The notes under the pieces: model-generated | Database searches by the model: none | The model's input: only the letters and a program-made list of their open reading frames with translations | What the model was told of the DNA's origin: nothing | NCBI RefSeq assembly: GCF_900112035.1 | Contig: NZ_FOKC01000001.1 | Location: 310,001-374,000, forward strand | DNA length: 64,000 nt | DNA from: Nocardioides alpinus | GTDB taxonomy: Bacteria > Actinomycetota > Actinomycetes > Propionibacteriales > Nocardioidaceae | Direction of reading: 5' to 3' | Shown here: one piece after another, positions 1 to 8,542 of the stretch | Numbering within the stretch: position 1 is the stretch's first letter | Layout of the letters: every line of letters begins with the position of its first letter | Program-made: the position numbers and the translations under genes

Positions 1-422
1 ATCGTGCTGGCGTTGATGTGGGTCGTGCGCGCGGCGAGCTGGGCCTGCCGCAGGTCGATGACGACCGAACCCATGAGGGCGAAGGCGCTGTGGTGCTCGG
101 GCACCGACCAGACGCCCTGCCGCTTGCACTCCCCCAGGATCGCCGTCGACGAGGCGTGACCCACGGCCGGGACGTAGCTGGCTCGCGGGACCGGAGCGCT
201 CGCCGGCTGCGGGTGCGCGGGCAGGTGGAGGTCGGCGGTGATCGGCACCAGGTCGGCGTACGTCTTCGCGCCCCACGTCAGCTCGAGGCGCTCGTCGAGC
301 TCCTCGAGGTCGATGCGCCCCTCGCCGGCCGCATCGCGCAGCACGTCGGCGACCTTCTGGCGGTCGTTGTCCGAGATGCGCAGCAGCGACGGGTCCGGTG
401 GCCGGTTCTCGATCTCCCCCAT
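1..422 (-). CDS. DUF1707 protein with LiaF-like C-terminal region (3' end outside window)
   Basis: The first 140 residues are visible; the rest lies beyond the window edge. Residues 10-60 carry the actinobacterial DUF1707 signature (LLRISDNDRQKVADVLRDA, then a Leu/Glu-rich helix ending TWGAKTYADLV). Residues from about 108 (HHSAFALMGSVVIDLRQA) resemble the beta-rich C-terminal domain of LiaF/VraT-type cell-envelope stress proteins. Family members are small envelope-stress or signalling proteins of unproven function. The ATG at 422 is preceded by TATCCT and six bases, which looks like a leaderless promoter. No transmembrane helix is seen in the visible part. The domain call is secure; the physiological role is unknown. 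Confidence 0.85.
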   Translation of the reverse strand, partial: MGEIENRPPDPSLLRISDNDRQKVADVLRDAAGEGRIDLEELDERLELTWGAKTYADLVPITADLHLPAHPQPASAPVPRASYVPAVGHASSTAILGECKRQGVWSVPEHHSAFALMGSVVIDLRQAQLAARTTHINAST

Positions 423-534
423 GGCGTCAGGATAGCGATGTGACGGCGCCCGGCCCCGTGACGGGCGTCAGGTCCCACCGTGCCGACAGCGGCGAGCGAC
501 GCGCGGCCGCCGCTGCCGGCACCCCGGAGGAGCC

Positions 535-828
535 CTAGTCCCCCGGCTCGGCGGCGTACTCGTCGCCGAAGTCGATCCGGTTGCGGGTGCTCCCGCCTGC
601 GGGATCGGCCGACTGCCACGCAGGAGTCGGACAGGTCGGTGCCGGACCCTCGGCGGTGTTCCACCGGGGCTGGGCGATGAAGCACGGACGCTCGGTGGCA
701 GGTGCGGGCTCGATGATGGCGGGCGCCGGCGGTGCGGCGTACGTCGTGGTGATGGCAGTGATGCACGTGATGGTCGTGGCGCCCGCGATCGCGGCGATCC
801 GGCGGAACGACGAGGTGGTGATGTTCAT
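535..828 (-). CDS. Small secreted protein of unknown function
   Basis: This 97-residue product is not recognised. The N-terminus has a twin-Arg-free Sec-type signal peptide (basic SSFRR, then an Ala/Ile/Thr-rich core ending near TTTYAAPPAPA at about residue 33). The mature part is about 64 residues, Pro-rich at first, with two cysteines (PCFIAQPRW and PTCPTPAW) that could form a disulfide, and an acidic tail. The ATG at 828 follows a GAGGAG Shine-Dalgarno seven bases upstream; longer readings through to 1497 lack one. It is divergent from the HTH-STAND pair across a 184-bp gap holding three 10-bp repeats, so co-regulation is possible. Secretion is inferred from the signal alone. Confidence 0.7.
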   Translation of the reverse strand: MNITTSSFRRIAAIAGATTITCITAITTTYAAPPAPAIIEPAPATERPCFIAQPRWNTAEGPAPTCPTPAWQSADPAGGSTRNRIDFGDEYAAEPGD

Positions 829-906
829 GATGGGCTCCTCTGGCGGGGCCGGGCGGGTGCCCGGCGGCTGTTCTCGGGACCACCAGAGTCGGTCCGGCGT
901 GGACCG

Positions 907-936
907 GGTTGACGACGGTTGACGAAGGTTGACACC
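907..936. repeat. Three 10-bp direct repeats in a divergent promoter region
   Basis: GGTTGACGAC, GGTTGACGAA and GGTTGACACC follow each other without a gap, so GGTTGAC recurs once per helical turn. They lie between the small secreted protein (start 828, minus) and the first HTH-STAND gene (start 1013, plus). This spacing is typical of operators bound on one DNA face by a multimeric regulator. The last copy contains TTGACA, a perfect -35 hexamer, but no convincing -10 follows at 17 bases. Confidence 0.6.
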
Positions 937-1012
937 CCCTCTTTTCGGGTTGCCGGACCGCAGCGCAGAGAGGATCGTCGCAAGCGAGCCGACGAGTGGT
1001 GAGAGGGGCCGT

Positions 1013-3901
1013 GTGAGCGCGCTTCCCCGTCCCGACCTGCCACCCGGACCCGCCCGGTCGCTCAACGACGCCCTCCACGGGCTCCACCACCGGGCCGGCT
1101 GGCCGTCGCTCCGCACCCTCGCCCGCGAGACCGCCGTCTCCCACACGACCGTCTCCAAGGTCTTCTCCACCCCCGCGCTGCCCTCGTGGGGCACGCTCGA
1201 GCTCCTGGTCGAGGCTCTCGACGGCGACACCGCTGCCTTCCACGCCCTCTGGCTCGCCGCCTCCACCTCAGTCGACGGCAGCGAGCCTCCGCCACGGATC
1301 GCCGGACGCGGCACCGAGCTCGACGTCGTACGACGCCACCTCGAGTCGGGCACCGGGCTCCTGCTCGTCACGGGCGAGGCCGGCATCGGCAAGACCACCG
1401 TGGTCCAGGCAGCGTGCGACTCGGTGCGCAGGTCGGTCACGCTGGCCGCCGGACGCTGCCTGCCACTGTCGACGGAGATCCCGTTGATGCCGTTCACCGA
1501 GGCGCTCCGGGGCTTGGGTCGTCGGGACAGTGGACGGGCGATGTCCGACGCGCTGGGCGAGTGCCCCGACTACGTCTCCCCGGCCCTGGCCACGCTGCTC
1601 CCGGAGCTGGGCGCGACCGGCGAGCTGCCCGACCCCGACGACCGCTGGTTGCGCCAGCGGCTGTTCTCGGCCGTCACCGAGCTGACGGAGGTCCTGTCAC
1701 GCCGCAGCGCGTTCGCACTCGTGCTGGAGGACCTGCACTGGGCGGACGACCTCACCCTCGACCTCGTCGACCACCTGTTCCGCACCAGCCGGACCAGGAT
1801 CCTGGCCACGTGGCGGACGGACGACCCGGACGTCCCTTCGCAGCGACGCGACTGGTGCACACGCGTGCGCCGCGACGCAGGGGTGATCGGGCTGGGCCCG
1901 TTGACCCGCGAGGAGACCGTCACGCAGCTCACCGTCCTGCGCCCCGGCACCTCCCGCACTGCGGCTGCGCTCATCCACCAGCGGACCCACGGCCAGCCGC
2001 TCTTCTCCGCGCAGCTGGCCCACGCGGACGCCGGTGAGCCCACCTACCTGCGCGAGCTCCTGGACGGTCGGGTGGCTCGCATGGGCGGGAGCGCGTGGCG
2101 GGTGGCCGCCGTACTGGGCGTGGCGGACCGTCCGCTCCCCGAGCCCACGGTCGTCCGCACCCTCGAGGTCGACCCGCAGGCGCTCGCCAGCACCCTCCGG
2201 GAGCTGCGCGACCTGCAGCTGCTCGGCGTCACCGACGCCGCCGTGCACCTCCGGCACCCGCTGCTGGCCGAAGCCGTCCGTCGACGGCTCCTCCCCGGCG
2301 AGCGGGTCGACCTCCACCGGGCCCTTGCGGCCGTGCTGGCGGAGGACCAGGAGGTCGAGCCCGCCGAGATCGCTCGGCACTGGCACGCTGCCGGACAGAA
2401 GCCCGAGGAGCGCAGGTGGCGGATACGAGCCGCTCGAGCCGCGGCAGAACGCTTTGCGGCGTCGCAGTCGGCGGACGACTGGCTGCGCGTGCGGGAGCTC
2501 TGGCCGCCGGACGCGCGCGCGGTCGACGACGAGCAGGCAGACCGCTACGAGGTCGTGGTGGGCATCGCCAACCAGCTCGACCTGGCCGGCCGGCCGGCCG
2601 AGGCGATCCCGGTGCTGGAGGCGGAGCTGGTCACGAGCGACACGTACGACGTTGCCGAACGGGCTCATCTGCTCGCCCTGCTGGCGAGGTTCAACTCCTC
2701 ACAGTTCCACGTCGGCGAGCGCGGCCTCGAGCTGAACGAGCAGGCCATCGAGCTCTACCGGAGCCTGCCGCCGTCGGCCGGGCTCGCCGCAGCGCTCAAC
2801 TGGCGGGGCACGGAGCTGGAGTGGCACGGCCGGCGCGACGAAGCGGCGGCTGTGCTCGACGAGGCCGCTCGGGTCGCTGCAGCGGCAGGGGACGCGCCCC
2901 TCGAACGCTCGGTCCGCGCCCAGCGTGCATGGCAGATGGTGGCCTCGGGCGACGACACGGGCCTGGTGGAGATGGAGCACGCCATCGAGGCGTTCGGCTA
3001 CGGTCACAACCTGAAGCGGGACCTCGCCGTCGCCGTCCGCCACTCCGACGCCCTGCTGATGACCTGCGGCTCCGCGGCGGCGGTCGACGCGGCGGCGCGT
3101 CCGGCACTCGAGCTCGCCCGACGCTGGAACATCTCATCGGGGCACGTCCAGGTCCTCACGACCAACGTCAGCCAGGCCTGGCGCCGGGAGGGCTGCGTGC
3201 ACCGAGCACTGGAGGTCGTCTCCGACCACACGGCGGACGAGGAGCCCGGCCCCTTCCCGCTCCTCCACATCGAGCGGGCCACGGTGGACGTGCTGCGCGG
3301 CGACGCCGAGGCGGCTCGCCGCAGGCTGTCCCACCTGGAGTCGGGACGGTTCGAGGTGATGGATCCGTTCATCGTGGAGGCCCGTGGCCTGCACGAGGTC
3401 TGGACGGGTGACCCGGGCGCCGGGCTGCGGGCACTGGTCAGCGCCCTCCACGGACGCCATGACGAGATCGCCCCGGGGACCGTGGGAGACCTCCTCCTGC
3501 TGGCCTCGCGCGCGGCCGCCGACATGTGCGCCGCTGCGCCCGCGGACGAGCGACGCGACGCGGCCCGAACCCTCGAGACCTTCCGTGCGGGACTGCACCA
3601 CGACCCGTTCGAACCGTCCGCCGTCCTGGCAGACCGGGCCGCAGCACCCCAGTGGGCTGCCGAGCTCGGGCGACTGCACGGGGAGGACCACGTCGACGCC
3701 TGGCTGGCCGCGATCAGGACCTGGGACAGTCTCTCCCGCCCCCACGACGCGGCGTACTGCCGGTGGCGAGCGGCGCAGTGCGCGCTGCGCGACGGTCAGG
3801 GGACCGTGGCCCCGCGCCTGCTCAAGCGTGCCGCGCGGGATGCCCATGAGCACGTCCCACTCTCAGAGGCGATCGCCCGGACAGCGATGGGACATCGATG
3901 A
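1013..3901 (+). CDS. HTH-STAND ATPase regulator, copy 1
   Basis: This 962-residue protein is probably a nucleotide-switched transcription regulator. Residues 28-75 form an XRE-like helix-turn-helix (PSLRTLARETAVSHTTVSK). A STAND/AAA NTPase domain follows, with Walker A GEAGIGKTT at 121-129 and Walker B ALVLEDLHWAD at 235-245. Residues from about 400 to the end are helical and repeat-like, as in the sensor part of MalT/LuxR-type STAND proteins. No LuxR helix-turn-helix is present at the C-terminus, so the DNA-binding part sits at the N-terminus instead. The GTG at 1013 is chosen because GAGAGGGG precedes it and because it matches the start of the paralogue. The stop overlaps the next start (ATGA). 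Ligand and targets are unknown. Confidence 0.85.
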   Translation: MSALPRPDLPPGPARSLNDALHGLHHRAGWPSLRTLARETAVSHTTVSKVFSTPALPSWGTLELLVEALDGDTAAFHALWLAASTSVDGSEPPPRIAGRGTELDVVRRHLESGTGLLLVTGEAGIGKTTVVQAACDSVRRSVTLAAGRCLPLSTEIPLMPFTEALRGLGRRDSGRAMSDALGECPDYVSPALATLLPELGATGELPDPDDRWLRQRLFSAVTELTEVLSRRSAFALVLEDLHWADDLTLDLVDHLFRTSRTRILATWRTDDPDVPSQRRDWCTRVRRDAGVIGLGPLTREETVTQLTVLRPGTSRTAAALIHQRTHGQPLFSAQLAHADAGEPTYLRELLDGRVARMGGSAWRVAAVLGVADRPLPEPTVVRTLEVDPQALASTLRELRDLQLLGVTDAAVHLRHPLLAEAVRRRLLPGERVDLHRALAAVLAEDQEVEPAEIARHWHAAGQKPEERRWRIRAARAAAERFAASQSADDWLRVRELWPPDARAVDDEQADRYEVVVGIANQLDLAGRPAEAIPVLEAELVTSDTYDVAERAHLLALLARFNSSQFHVGERGLELNEQAIELYRSLPPSAGLAAALNWRGTELEWHGRRDEAAAVLDEAARVAAAAGDAPLERSVRAQRAWQMVASGDDTGLVEMEHAIEAFGYGHNLKRDLAVAVRHSDALLMTCGSAAAVDAAARPALELARRWNISSGHVQVLTTNVSQAWRREGCVHRALEVVSDHTADEEPGPFPLLHIERATVDVLRGDAEAARRRLSHLESGRFEVMDPFIVEARGLHEVWTGDPGAGLRALVSALHGRHDEIAPGTVGDLLLLASRAAADMCAAAPADERRDAARTLETFRAGLHHDPFEPSAVLADRAAAPQWAAELGRLHGEDHVDAWLAAIRTWDSLSRPHDAAYCRWRAAQCALRDGQGTVAPRLLKRAARDAHEHVPLSEAIARTAMGHR

Positions 3902-6795
3902 GCGCCCTTCCCCGTCCCGACCTCCCACCCGGTCCGCACCGCGAGCTCGTGGACAGGCTCCACGAGCTCCACCACCGGGCCGGCTGGCCGTCGCTGCGCA
4001 CCCTCGCCCGCGAGACCGCCGTCTCCCACACGACCGTCTCCAAGGCGTTCTCCCGACCCGCACTCCCCAGCTGGGGCACCCTGGAGCTGCTGGTCGAGGC
4101 GATGGACGGCGACACGGGGGTGTTCCACGCCCTCTGGCTCGCCGCCTCCACGTCCGCCGAGGGCAGCCGTCCCGCGCCTCGCATCGCCGGACGCCGCACC
4201 GAGCTCGACGTCGTACGCCACCACCTCGAGTCCGGCAGCGGACTCCTCCTCGTCACCGGCGAGGCGGGGATCGGGAAGAGCACGCTGGTCCGCGCTGCCG
4301 CTGACGCGGCAGCAGCCCACGTGGCCACGGGCCACTGCCGGCCCCTCTCGACGCCGGTGTCGCTGATGCCCATGGTGGAGGTGCTCCGGGACCTGATGTC
4401 GAGAGACGATCGGTCCTGGTCCGACGCGGTGATCCGCGCATCCCCGGCCTGGGTGTGGCCGACCCTGGCGCCGCTCCTTCCCGAGCTGGGCACGGACGCC
4501 CTGACGGGTCCTCAGGACTTCGGACGCCAACGCCTGATGAGCGCAGTGATCACGCTTGTCGAGGCCTTCCACGCCGAGCGCCCGCTGGCGCTGTGGCTCG
4601 AGGACCTGCCGTGGGCGGACTCGGCGACCCTCGACCTCGTCGAGATGCTCGACAGCCACGGTTCACGTCTCCCCGTCGTGGCCACCTGGCGCACGGAGGA
4701 TCCCGACACGACCCCAGTGCACACGCAGTGGTGGGACCGCGTGGCAGCGCGAACCTCTCGTGTCTCCCTCGTCCCGCTGTCGCGCGCGGAGACCGCCGAC
4801 CAGCTCGCGCTGATGGACGGGGTCGTCCCGGCGGCGGCGCGGGTCGACCAGATCTTCCGGCGCAGCCAAGGACAACCACTCTTCACTGAGCACCTGGCGT
4901 CGGGAGGCCAGGCGGGCGACGCCCTGCCGGACGTGCTCGCGGGCGCGCTGTCCCGGCGCCTCGACCTGCTGGACGGGGACGACTGGCTCCTGGTGCGCAC
5001 CCTCGGCATCGCCGACAGGGCGTTGACGGTCGAGCAGCTGGTGCGGGCCGCGGGCGTGCAGGCCGACCCGGTCCCCGCACTGCGGGCACTCGTACGCCAG
5101 CGGCTGGTGGCGAGCGTCGACGACAAGGTGCAGCTGCGGCACCCCCTGCTCGGCGAGGCGGTGCGCGCCATGCTCGTGCCCGGCGAGGCACGTGGCGTGC
5201 ACGTCGGGATCGCGGTCGCACTGGAAGAGCTCTCGGATCCGCCCGCGGCAGAGGTCGCCGGGCACTGGCAGGCCGCCCGCCGGCCGGCGGACGAGATGAG
5301 GTGGCGCATCCGCGCCGCGCTGGCCGCCGACGCCAGGTTCGCCCGGCGGGAGGCATTCGCCGAGTGGAGTCGTGTGCTCGAGCTGTGGGGTGTCACCTCG
5401 CCCCCGGACGGTGAGGCCGAGGTGGACCTGGCCCAGGTGCTCGTGCGGCGTATCGAGTCCGCGATCCGTGCCGGGCACGGCGTGGAAGCAGTGGGTGGAC
5501 TCATCGAGGAAGCCATGGCCACTCCCCTGCCCGAGCTCGGTCGGGCAGCCGTGCTGCTCCGGGCGGGAGACATCGAGTGCGGCTTCGGCGACGTGGCGCT
5601 GGGGTTGCGGCTCATCGATGAGGCGGTCGCCATCCAGAGCCGGCACGCACCCACCAGAGAGGCGGCACGCGTGCTGGAGGTCCGCGTCAACATCCTCGGT
5701 TCGCTCGGTCGCAACGAGGAGCTGGGCGCCGACATCGCTCGCGGACTCGACATCGCTGCCGCCCTCGACGCGCCCGAGATCGCCCGGATCTTCCTCGCCC
5801 AGTCCGCTTGGGCGCACGTCGTCGACCACGACCCCGGCGGAGCCCGCGACCTCGCGTGGCAGGCGATCCGTGCCGTCGACCCGGACCGGGACCCGGCCGG
5901 CACCATCCGGGTGGGTGCGTCTGCGACCGAGGTCCTGCTGGCCGTCGGTGCATCCGCCCAGGAGATCGCTGAGGCTGCGACGGATGCCGTGGTCCACACC
6001 GACCGGTGGCAGGTCCTGGGCCTCGCCCCCGACGGGTTGTACTCCGACGTCGCCGAGGCCTACCTCCGCGCGGGCGACGTCACCAGGGCCGCGGAGTGGA
6101 TCGAGCCGCGAGTCCGGGGTGTGACTGGCGCGCAGCTCCGGCGGAGTCGACGCGCGTCGTGCGCCGTGGACGTGCGACGGGGCGAGCTCGCGTCGGCACT
6201 GGCCATGCTGGAGCACCTCGAGGCCATCGACCAGGGCGACCACTACGCCGTCAGCGCCGCGTTGCGGAACCCCGTGCACGCCGAGGCACTGTTGTGGTCC
6301 GGGAAGGCGAGCGAGGCCGGCGCCCACCTCGCCCTCGCCCTCGAGGTGGTGAGCACCAACGATCTCGCCCTGGAGTCGGCCTGGCTGCTTGCGATGTGCG
6401 CGCGGACTGAGGCCGACCTGGTGCAGTCGGCTGCGCCATCGGAGCGACATGCGGCTCTCGCGCGCGTCGAGCTGATGAGGGCGACCTGCGTTGCAGACCC
6501 GTTCGGGCCGGATGCGTACGGCGCCGACCTCGCCGCCCACACCGCGACCTGGCGCAGCGAGCTGCAGCGGATCGTCGGCCGGGACTCTGCCGGACCTTGG
6601 GCCGGTGCGGCAGCGGAGTGGGACAGCCTCACCCGCCCCCACGACGCGGCGTACTGCCGGTGGCGGGCTGCGCAGTGCGCGCTGCGAGACGGACAGGGCA
6701 CTGTGGCGGCCCGGCTGCTGAAGCATGCTGCACGCGACGCGAAGGAGCACGTGCCGCTGGCTCGGGCGATCGCCAGGACCGCGGGCGGCGGCTGA
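3898..6795 (+). CDS. HTH-STAND ATPase regulator, copy 2
   Basis: A 965-residue tandem paralogue of the preceding gene, translationally coupled to it through ATGA. The N-terminal helix-turn-helix (residues 28-75) and Walker A (GEAGIGKST, 121-129) are nearly identical to copy 1. Walker B reads ALWLEDLPWAD. The last 60 residues (from WDSLTRPHDAAYCRWRAAQ) also match closely, while residues about 150-880 are clearly diverged. Conserved ends with a different middle suggest the same DNA target or partner read through different sensing surfaces, or gene conversion of the ends. No C-terminal LuxR domain is seen. The next gene is convergent and begins one base after this stop codon. Confidence 0.85.
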   Translation: MSALPRPDLPPGPHRELVDRLHELHHRAGWPSLRTLARETAVSHTTVSKAFSRPALPSWGTLELLVEAMDGDTGVFHALWLAASTSAEGSRPAPRIAGRRTELDVVRHHLESGSGLLLVTGEAGIGKSTLVRAAADAAAAHVATGHCRPLSTPVSLMPMVEVLRDLMSRDDRSWSDAVIRASPAWVWPTLAPLLPELGTDALTGPQDFGRQRLMSAVITLVEAFHAERPLALWLEDLPWADSATLDLVEMLDSHGSRLPVVATWRTEDPDTTPVHTQWWDRVAARTSRVSLVPLSRAETADQLALMDGVVPAAARVDQIFRRSQGQPLFTEHLASGGQAGDALPDVLAGALSRRLDLLDGDDWLLVRTLGIADRALTVEQLVRAAGVQADPVPALRALVRQRLVASVDDKVQLRHPLLGEAVRAMLVPGEARGVHVGIAVALEELSDPPAAEVAGHWQAARRPADEMRWRIRAALAADARFARREAFAEWSRVLELWGVTSPPDGEAEVDLAQVLVRRIESAIRAGHGVEAVGGLIEEAMATPLPELGRAAVLLRAGDIECGFGDVALGLRLIDEAVAIQSRHAPTREAARVLEVRVNILGSLGRNEELGADIARGLDIAAALDAPEIARIFLAQSAWAHVVDHDPGGARDLAWQAIRAVDPDRDPAGTIRVGASATEVLLAVGASAQEIAEAATDAVVHTDRWQVLGLAPDGLYSDVAEAYLRAGDVTRAAEWIEPRVRGVTGAQLRRSRRASCAVDVRRGELASALAMLEHLEAIDQGDHYAVSAALRNPVHAEALLWSGKASEAGAHLALALEVVSTNDLALESAWLLAMCARTEADLVQSAAPSERHAALARVELMRATCVADPFGPDAYGADLAAHTATWRSELQRIVGRDSAGPWAGAAAEWDSLTRPHDAAYCRWRAAQCALRDGQGTVAARLLKHAARDAKEHVPLARAIARTAGGG

Positions 6796-8493
6796 TCAGG
6801 CGGCCGGGGGCCGTGCCGCCGCGACGTGCTGGTAGTCCTTCGACGACACCCAGTAGCCGCCCCACTGCCAGCCGATCCGGGCGAACTCGCGCACCAGGAG
6901 GTCGCCCTCGCGGATCACGCCGACCGGGACCGGTGCCGACCTTCCGCGGTCGATGGCCGCGTAGCGCCGCCCGGCCGGCGGGTCGATCGAGCCGGGTCGG
7001 ACGTAGGGGTTCTGGACCGGGTTGACGTCGATGGCCGCACCGAAGGCGTGGTCCGACCAGTTCCGCTGCCCGGCGACGCGGCGGCAGTTGAAGCCCGACG
7101 TGTTGTTGTCCGCCATCGACGCGTCGTCGTCACCGCCGTACTCGTCGACGAGCCGCATCCGCGCGATCGGGTAGCCGACGTCGTACAACCGGCCGAAGAC
7201 CTGCGTCACGTCGCGGGCGAAGCGACGGTGGACCACCATCTCTCCCGTGCGGGCCAGGCCTCCGAACCCGCGGTAGGTCATGGTCAGGTGCCGCAGGTCG
7301 GACAGCGGGACCGGGCAGCCGCGCCGGTGGCTGCTGCCCCTCATCCGCTCCGCGAGCGCGGCATCGATCGGCGCGATGGTGGCGTCGTACTCCGGGTCGT
7401 CGGCCTGCGCCTCCCCCCGCTCCGCGGCCAGGCCCGAGCAGCGGGCACCCGCGCGCCAGTCCCGGACCGCCCCCGCGCGAGCCGGTCCGGTGACCGGCAG
7501 CGGTCGGCCGTCGGGGGCGATCCGCGCCGGGACCCAGTCCTCCTCGACCACGCCGTCCGCGTCGAGGCGCAGGGTCAGGACACCGGTGTCGGGCTGGCGG
7601 GAGTGGTACCAGACGAAGTTGCCGAGGCCGTAGGACACATAGGTGTCGCCGGACCAGCCGGCACCACCGAGCACGTGCGAGTGGCTGCCGACGACGACGT
7701 CCGCGCCCGCGTCCGCGAGCTCGCGGCCGAGCCGGCGCTGGCTCTGGGTGGGGCACGCCTCGTTCTCGCGACCCCAGTGCACGTAGACCACGACCAGGTC
7801 CTGCTGCGTGGCTGCGGTCTCGACGGCGTCGAGCAGCAGGTCCGTACGACTGCCGCGGGCCGCCGCGATCCCGGCGTTGCGCGGGCCGGCCGACCAGACG
7901 CCGCTGCCGCCCTCACGCTGCACGGTGTCGGCGGCGAGGAACGCCACGTCGAGGTCGTCCTTGCGGACGACATGCGGGGTGAACGCCTCGACCGAGTTCC
8001 GGCCGGCCCCCACCACCGCGACCCGGCTGCGCCGTGCCGCCCTGATCGTGTCGCTCAGCCCGACCTCACCGTAGTCGCCGGCGTGGTTGTTGGCGACGGT
8101 GACGACGTCGACGCCCGCGTCCGCGAGCGCGCCCAGCGCCCGCGGTGGCGTACGGAAGTAGTAGCGGTCCGAGGCGAACTCGAGCTCCTTGGGGTCACGG
8201 CGTCCGCGCTCGGTGACCGGCGTCTCGAGGTTGACCATCGCGACGTCCGCGGACCGCAGGGTCCGGGCGATCGGGCCGAGGCCGCGTCGCAGGAGGGTGC
8301 CGACGTGCGCCTCGAAGTGGACGTCGCCGGCGAAGGCGAGGGTGACCTCGCCGCGCGCGGGTGTCGCGACCGCGTCGTCGACCACCGGGACACGAGCATC
8401 GTCGCGGGTGCGGGTGTCACCCGGTGTCGTGGAGGTGCACGCGGTCAGGGCGAGCGCCGCCACCGCTGCGCCGCCCCACTCCCGAGCACCCAT
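6796..8493 (-). CDS. Lipoprotein fusing a CapA-type metallophosphatase to an M15 D-Ala-D-Ala carboxypeptidase
   Basis: This 565-residue protein begins with a lipoprotein signal (lipobox LTAC, Cys19). Residues about 50-330 are a CapA/PgsA-type calcineurin-fold domain: FAGDVHFE (54-61), NLETPVTE, NNHAGDYG, VVYVHWGREN and GSHSHVL supply the expected metal ligands. The C-terminal 200 residues are a VanY-like M15 peptidase with SDHAFGAAIDVNPVQNPY and a terminal DYQHVA His. M15C enzymes trim D-Ala-D-Ala or peptidoglycan cross-links. CapA proteins act in poly-glutamate export or cell-surface polymer handling. The fusion suggests an exported, membrane-anchored wall-remodelling enzyme. CACACT plus six bases precedes the ATG. 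Each domain is clear; the joint substrate is unknown. Confidence 0.85.
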   Translation of the reverse strand: MGAREWGGAAVAALALTACTSTTPGDTRTRDDARVPVVDDAVATPARGEVTLAFAGDVHFEAHVGTLLRRGLGPIARTLRSADVAMVNLETPVTERGRRDPKELEFASDRYYFRTPPRALGALADAGVDVVTVANNHAGDYGEVGLSDTIRAARRSRVAVVGAGRNSVEAFTPHVVRKDDLDVAFLAADTVQREGGSGVWSAGPRNAGIAAARGSRTDLLLDAVETAATQQDLVVVYVHWGRENEACPTQSQRRLGRELADAGADVVVGSHSHVLGGAGWSGDTYVSYGLGNFVWYHSRQPDTGVLTLRLDADGVVEEDWVPARIAPDGRPLPVTGPARAGAVRDWRAGARCSGLAAERGEAQADDPEYDATIAPIDAALAERMRGSSHRRGCPVPLSDLRHLTMTYRGFGGLARTGEMVVHRRFARDVTQVFGRLYDVGYPIARMRLVDEYGGDDDASMADNNTSGFNCRRVAGQRNWSDHAFGAAIDVNPVQNPYVRPGSIDPPAGRRYAAIDRGRSAPVPVGVIREGDLLVREFARIGWQWGGYWVSSKDYQHVAAARPPAA

Positions 8494-8542
8494 TCCTCGA
8501 GTGTGCCCCAGACCACCACACGGGCCGGCCGGGCCGGTTCGG

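Noticed and set aside
4663..6750. Long open frames antisense to the second STAND gene
   Set aside because: Shadow frames; no domain, no ribosome-binding site, and the plus-strand gene is well supported.
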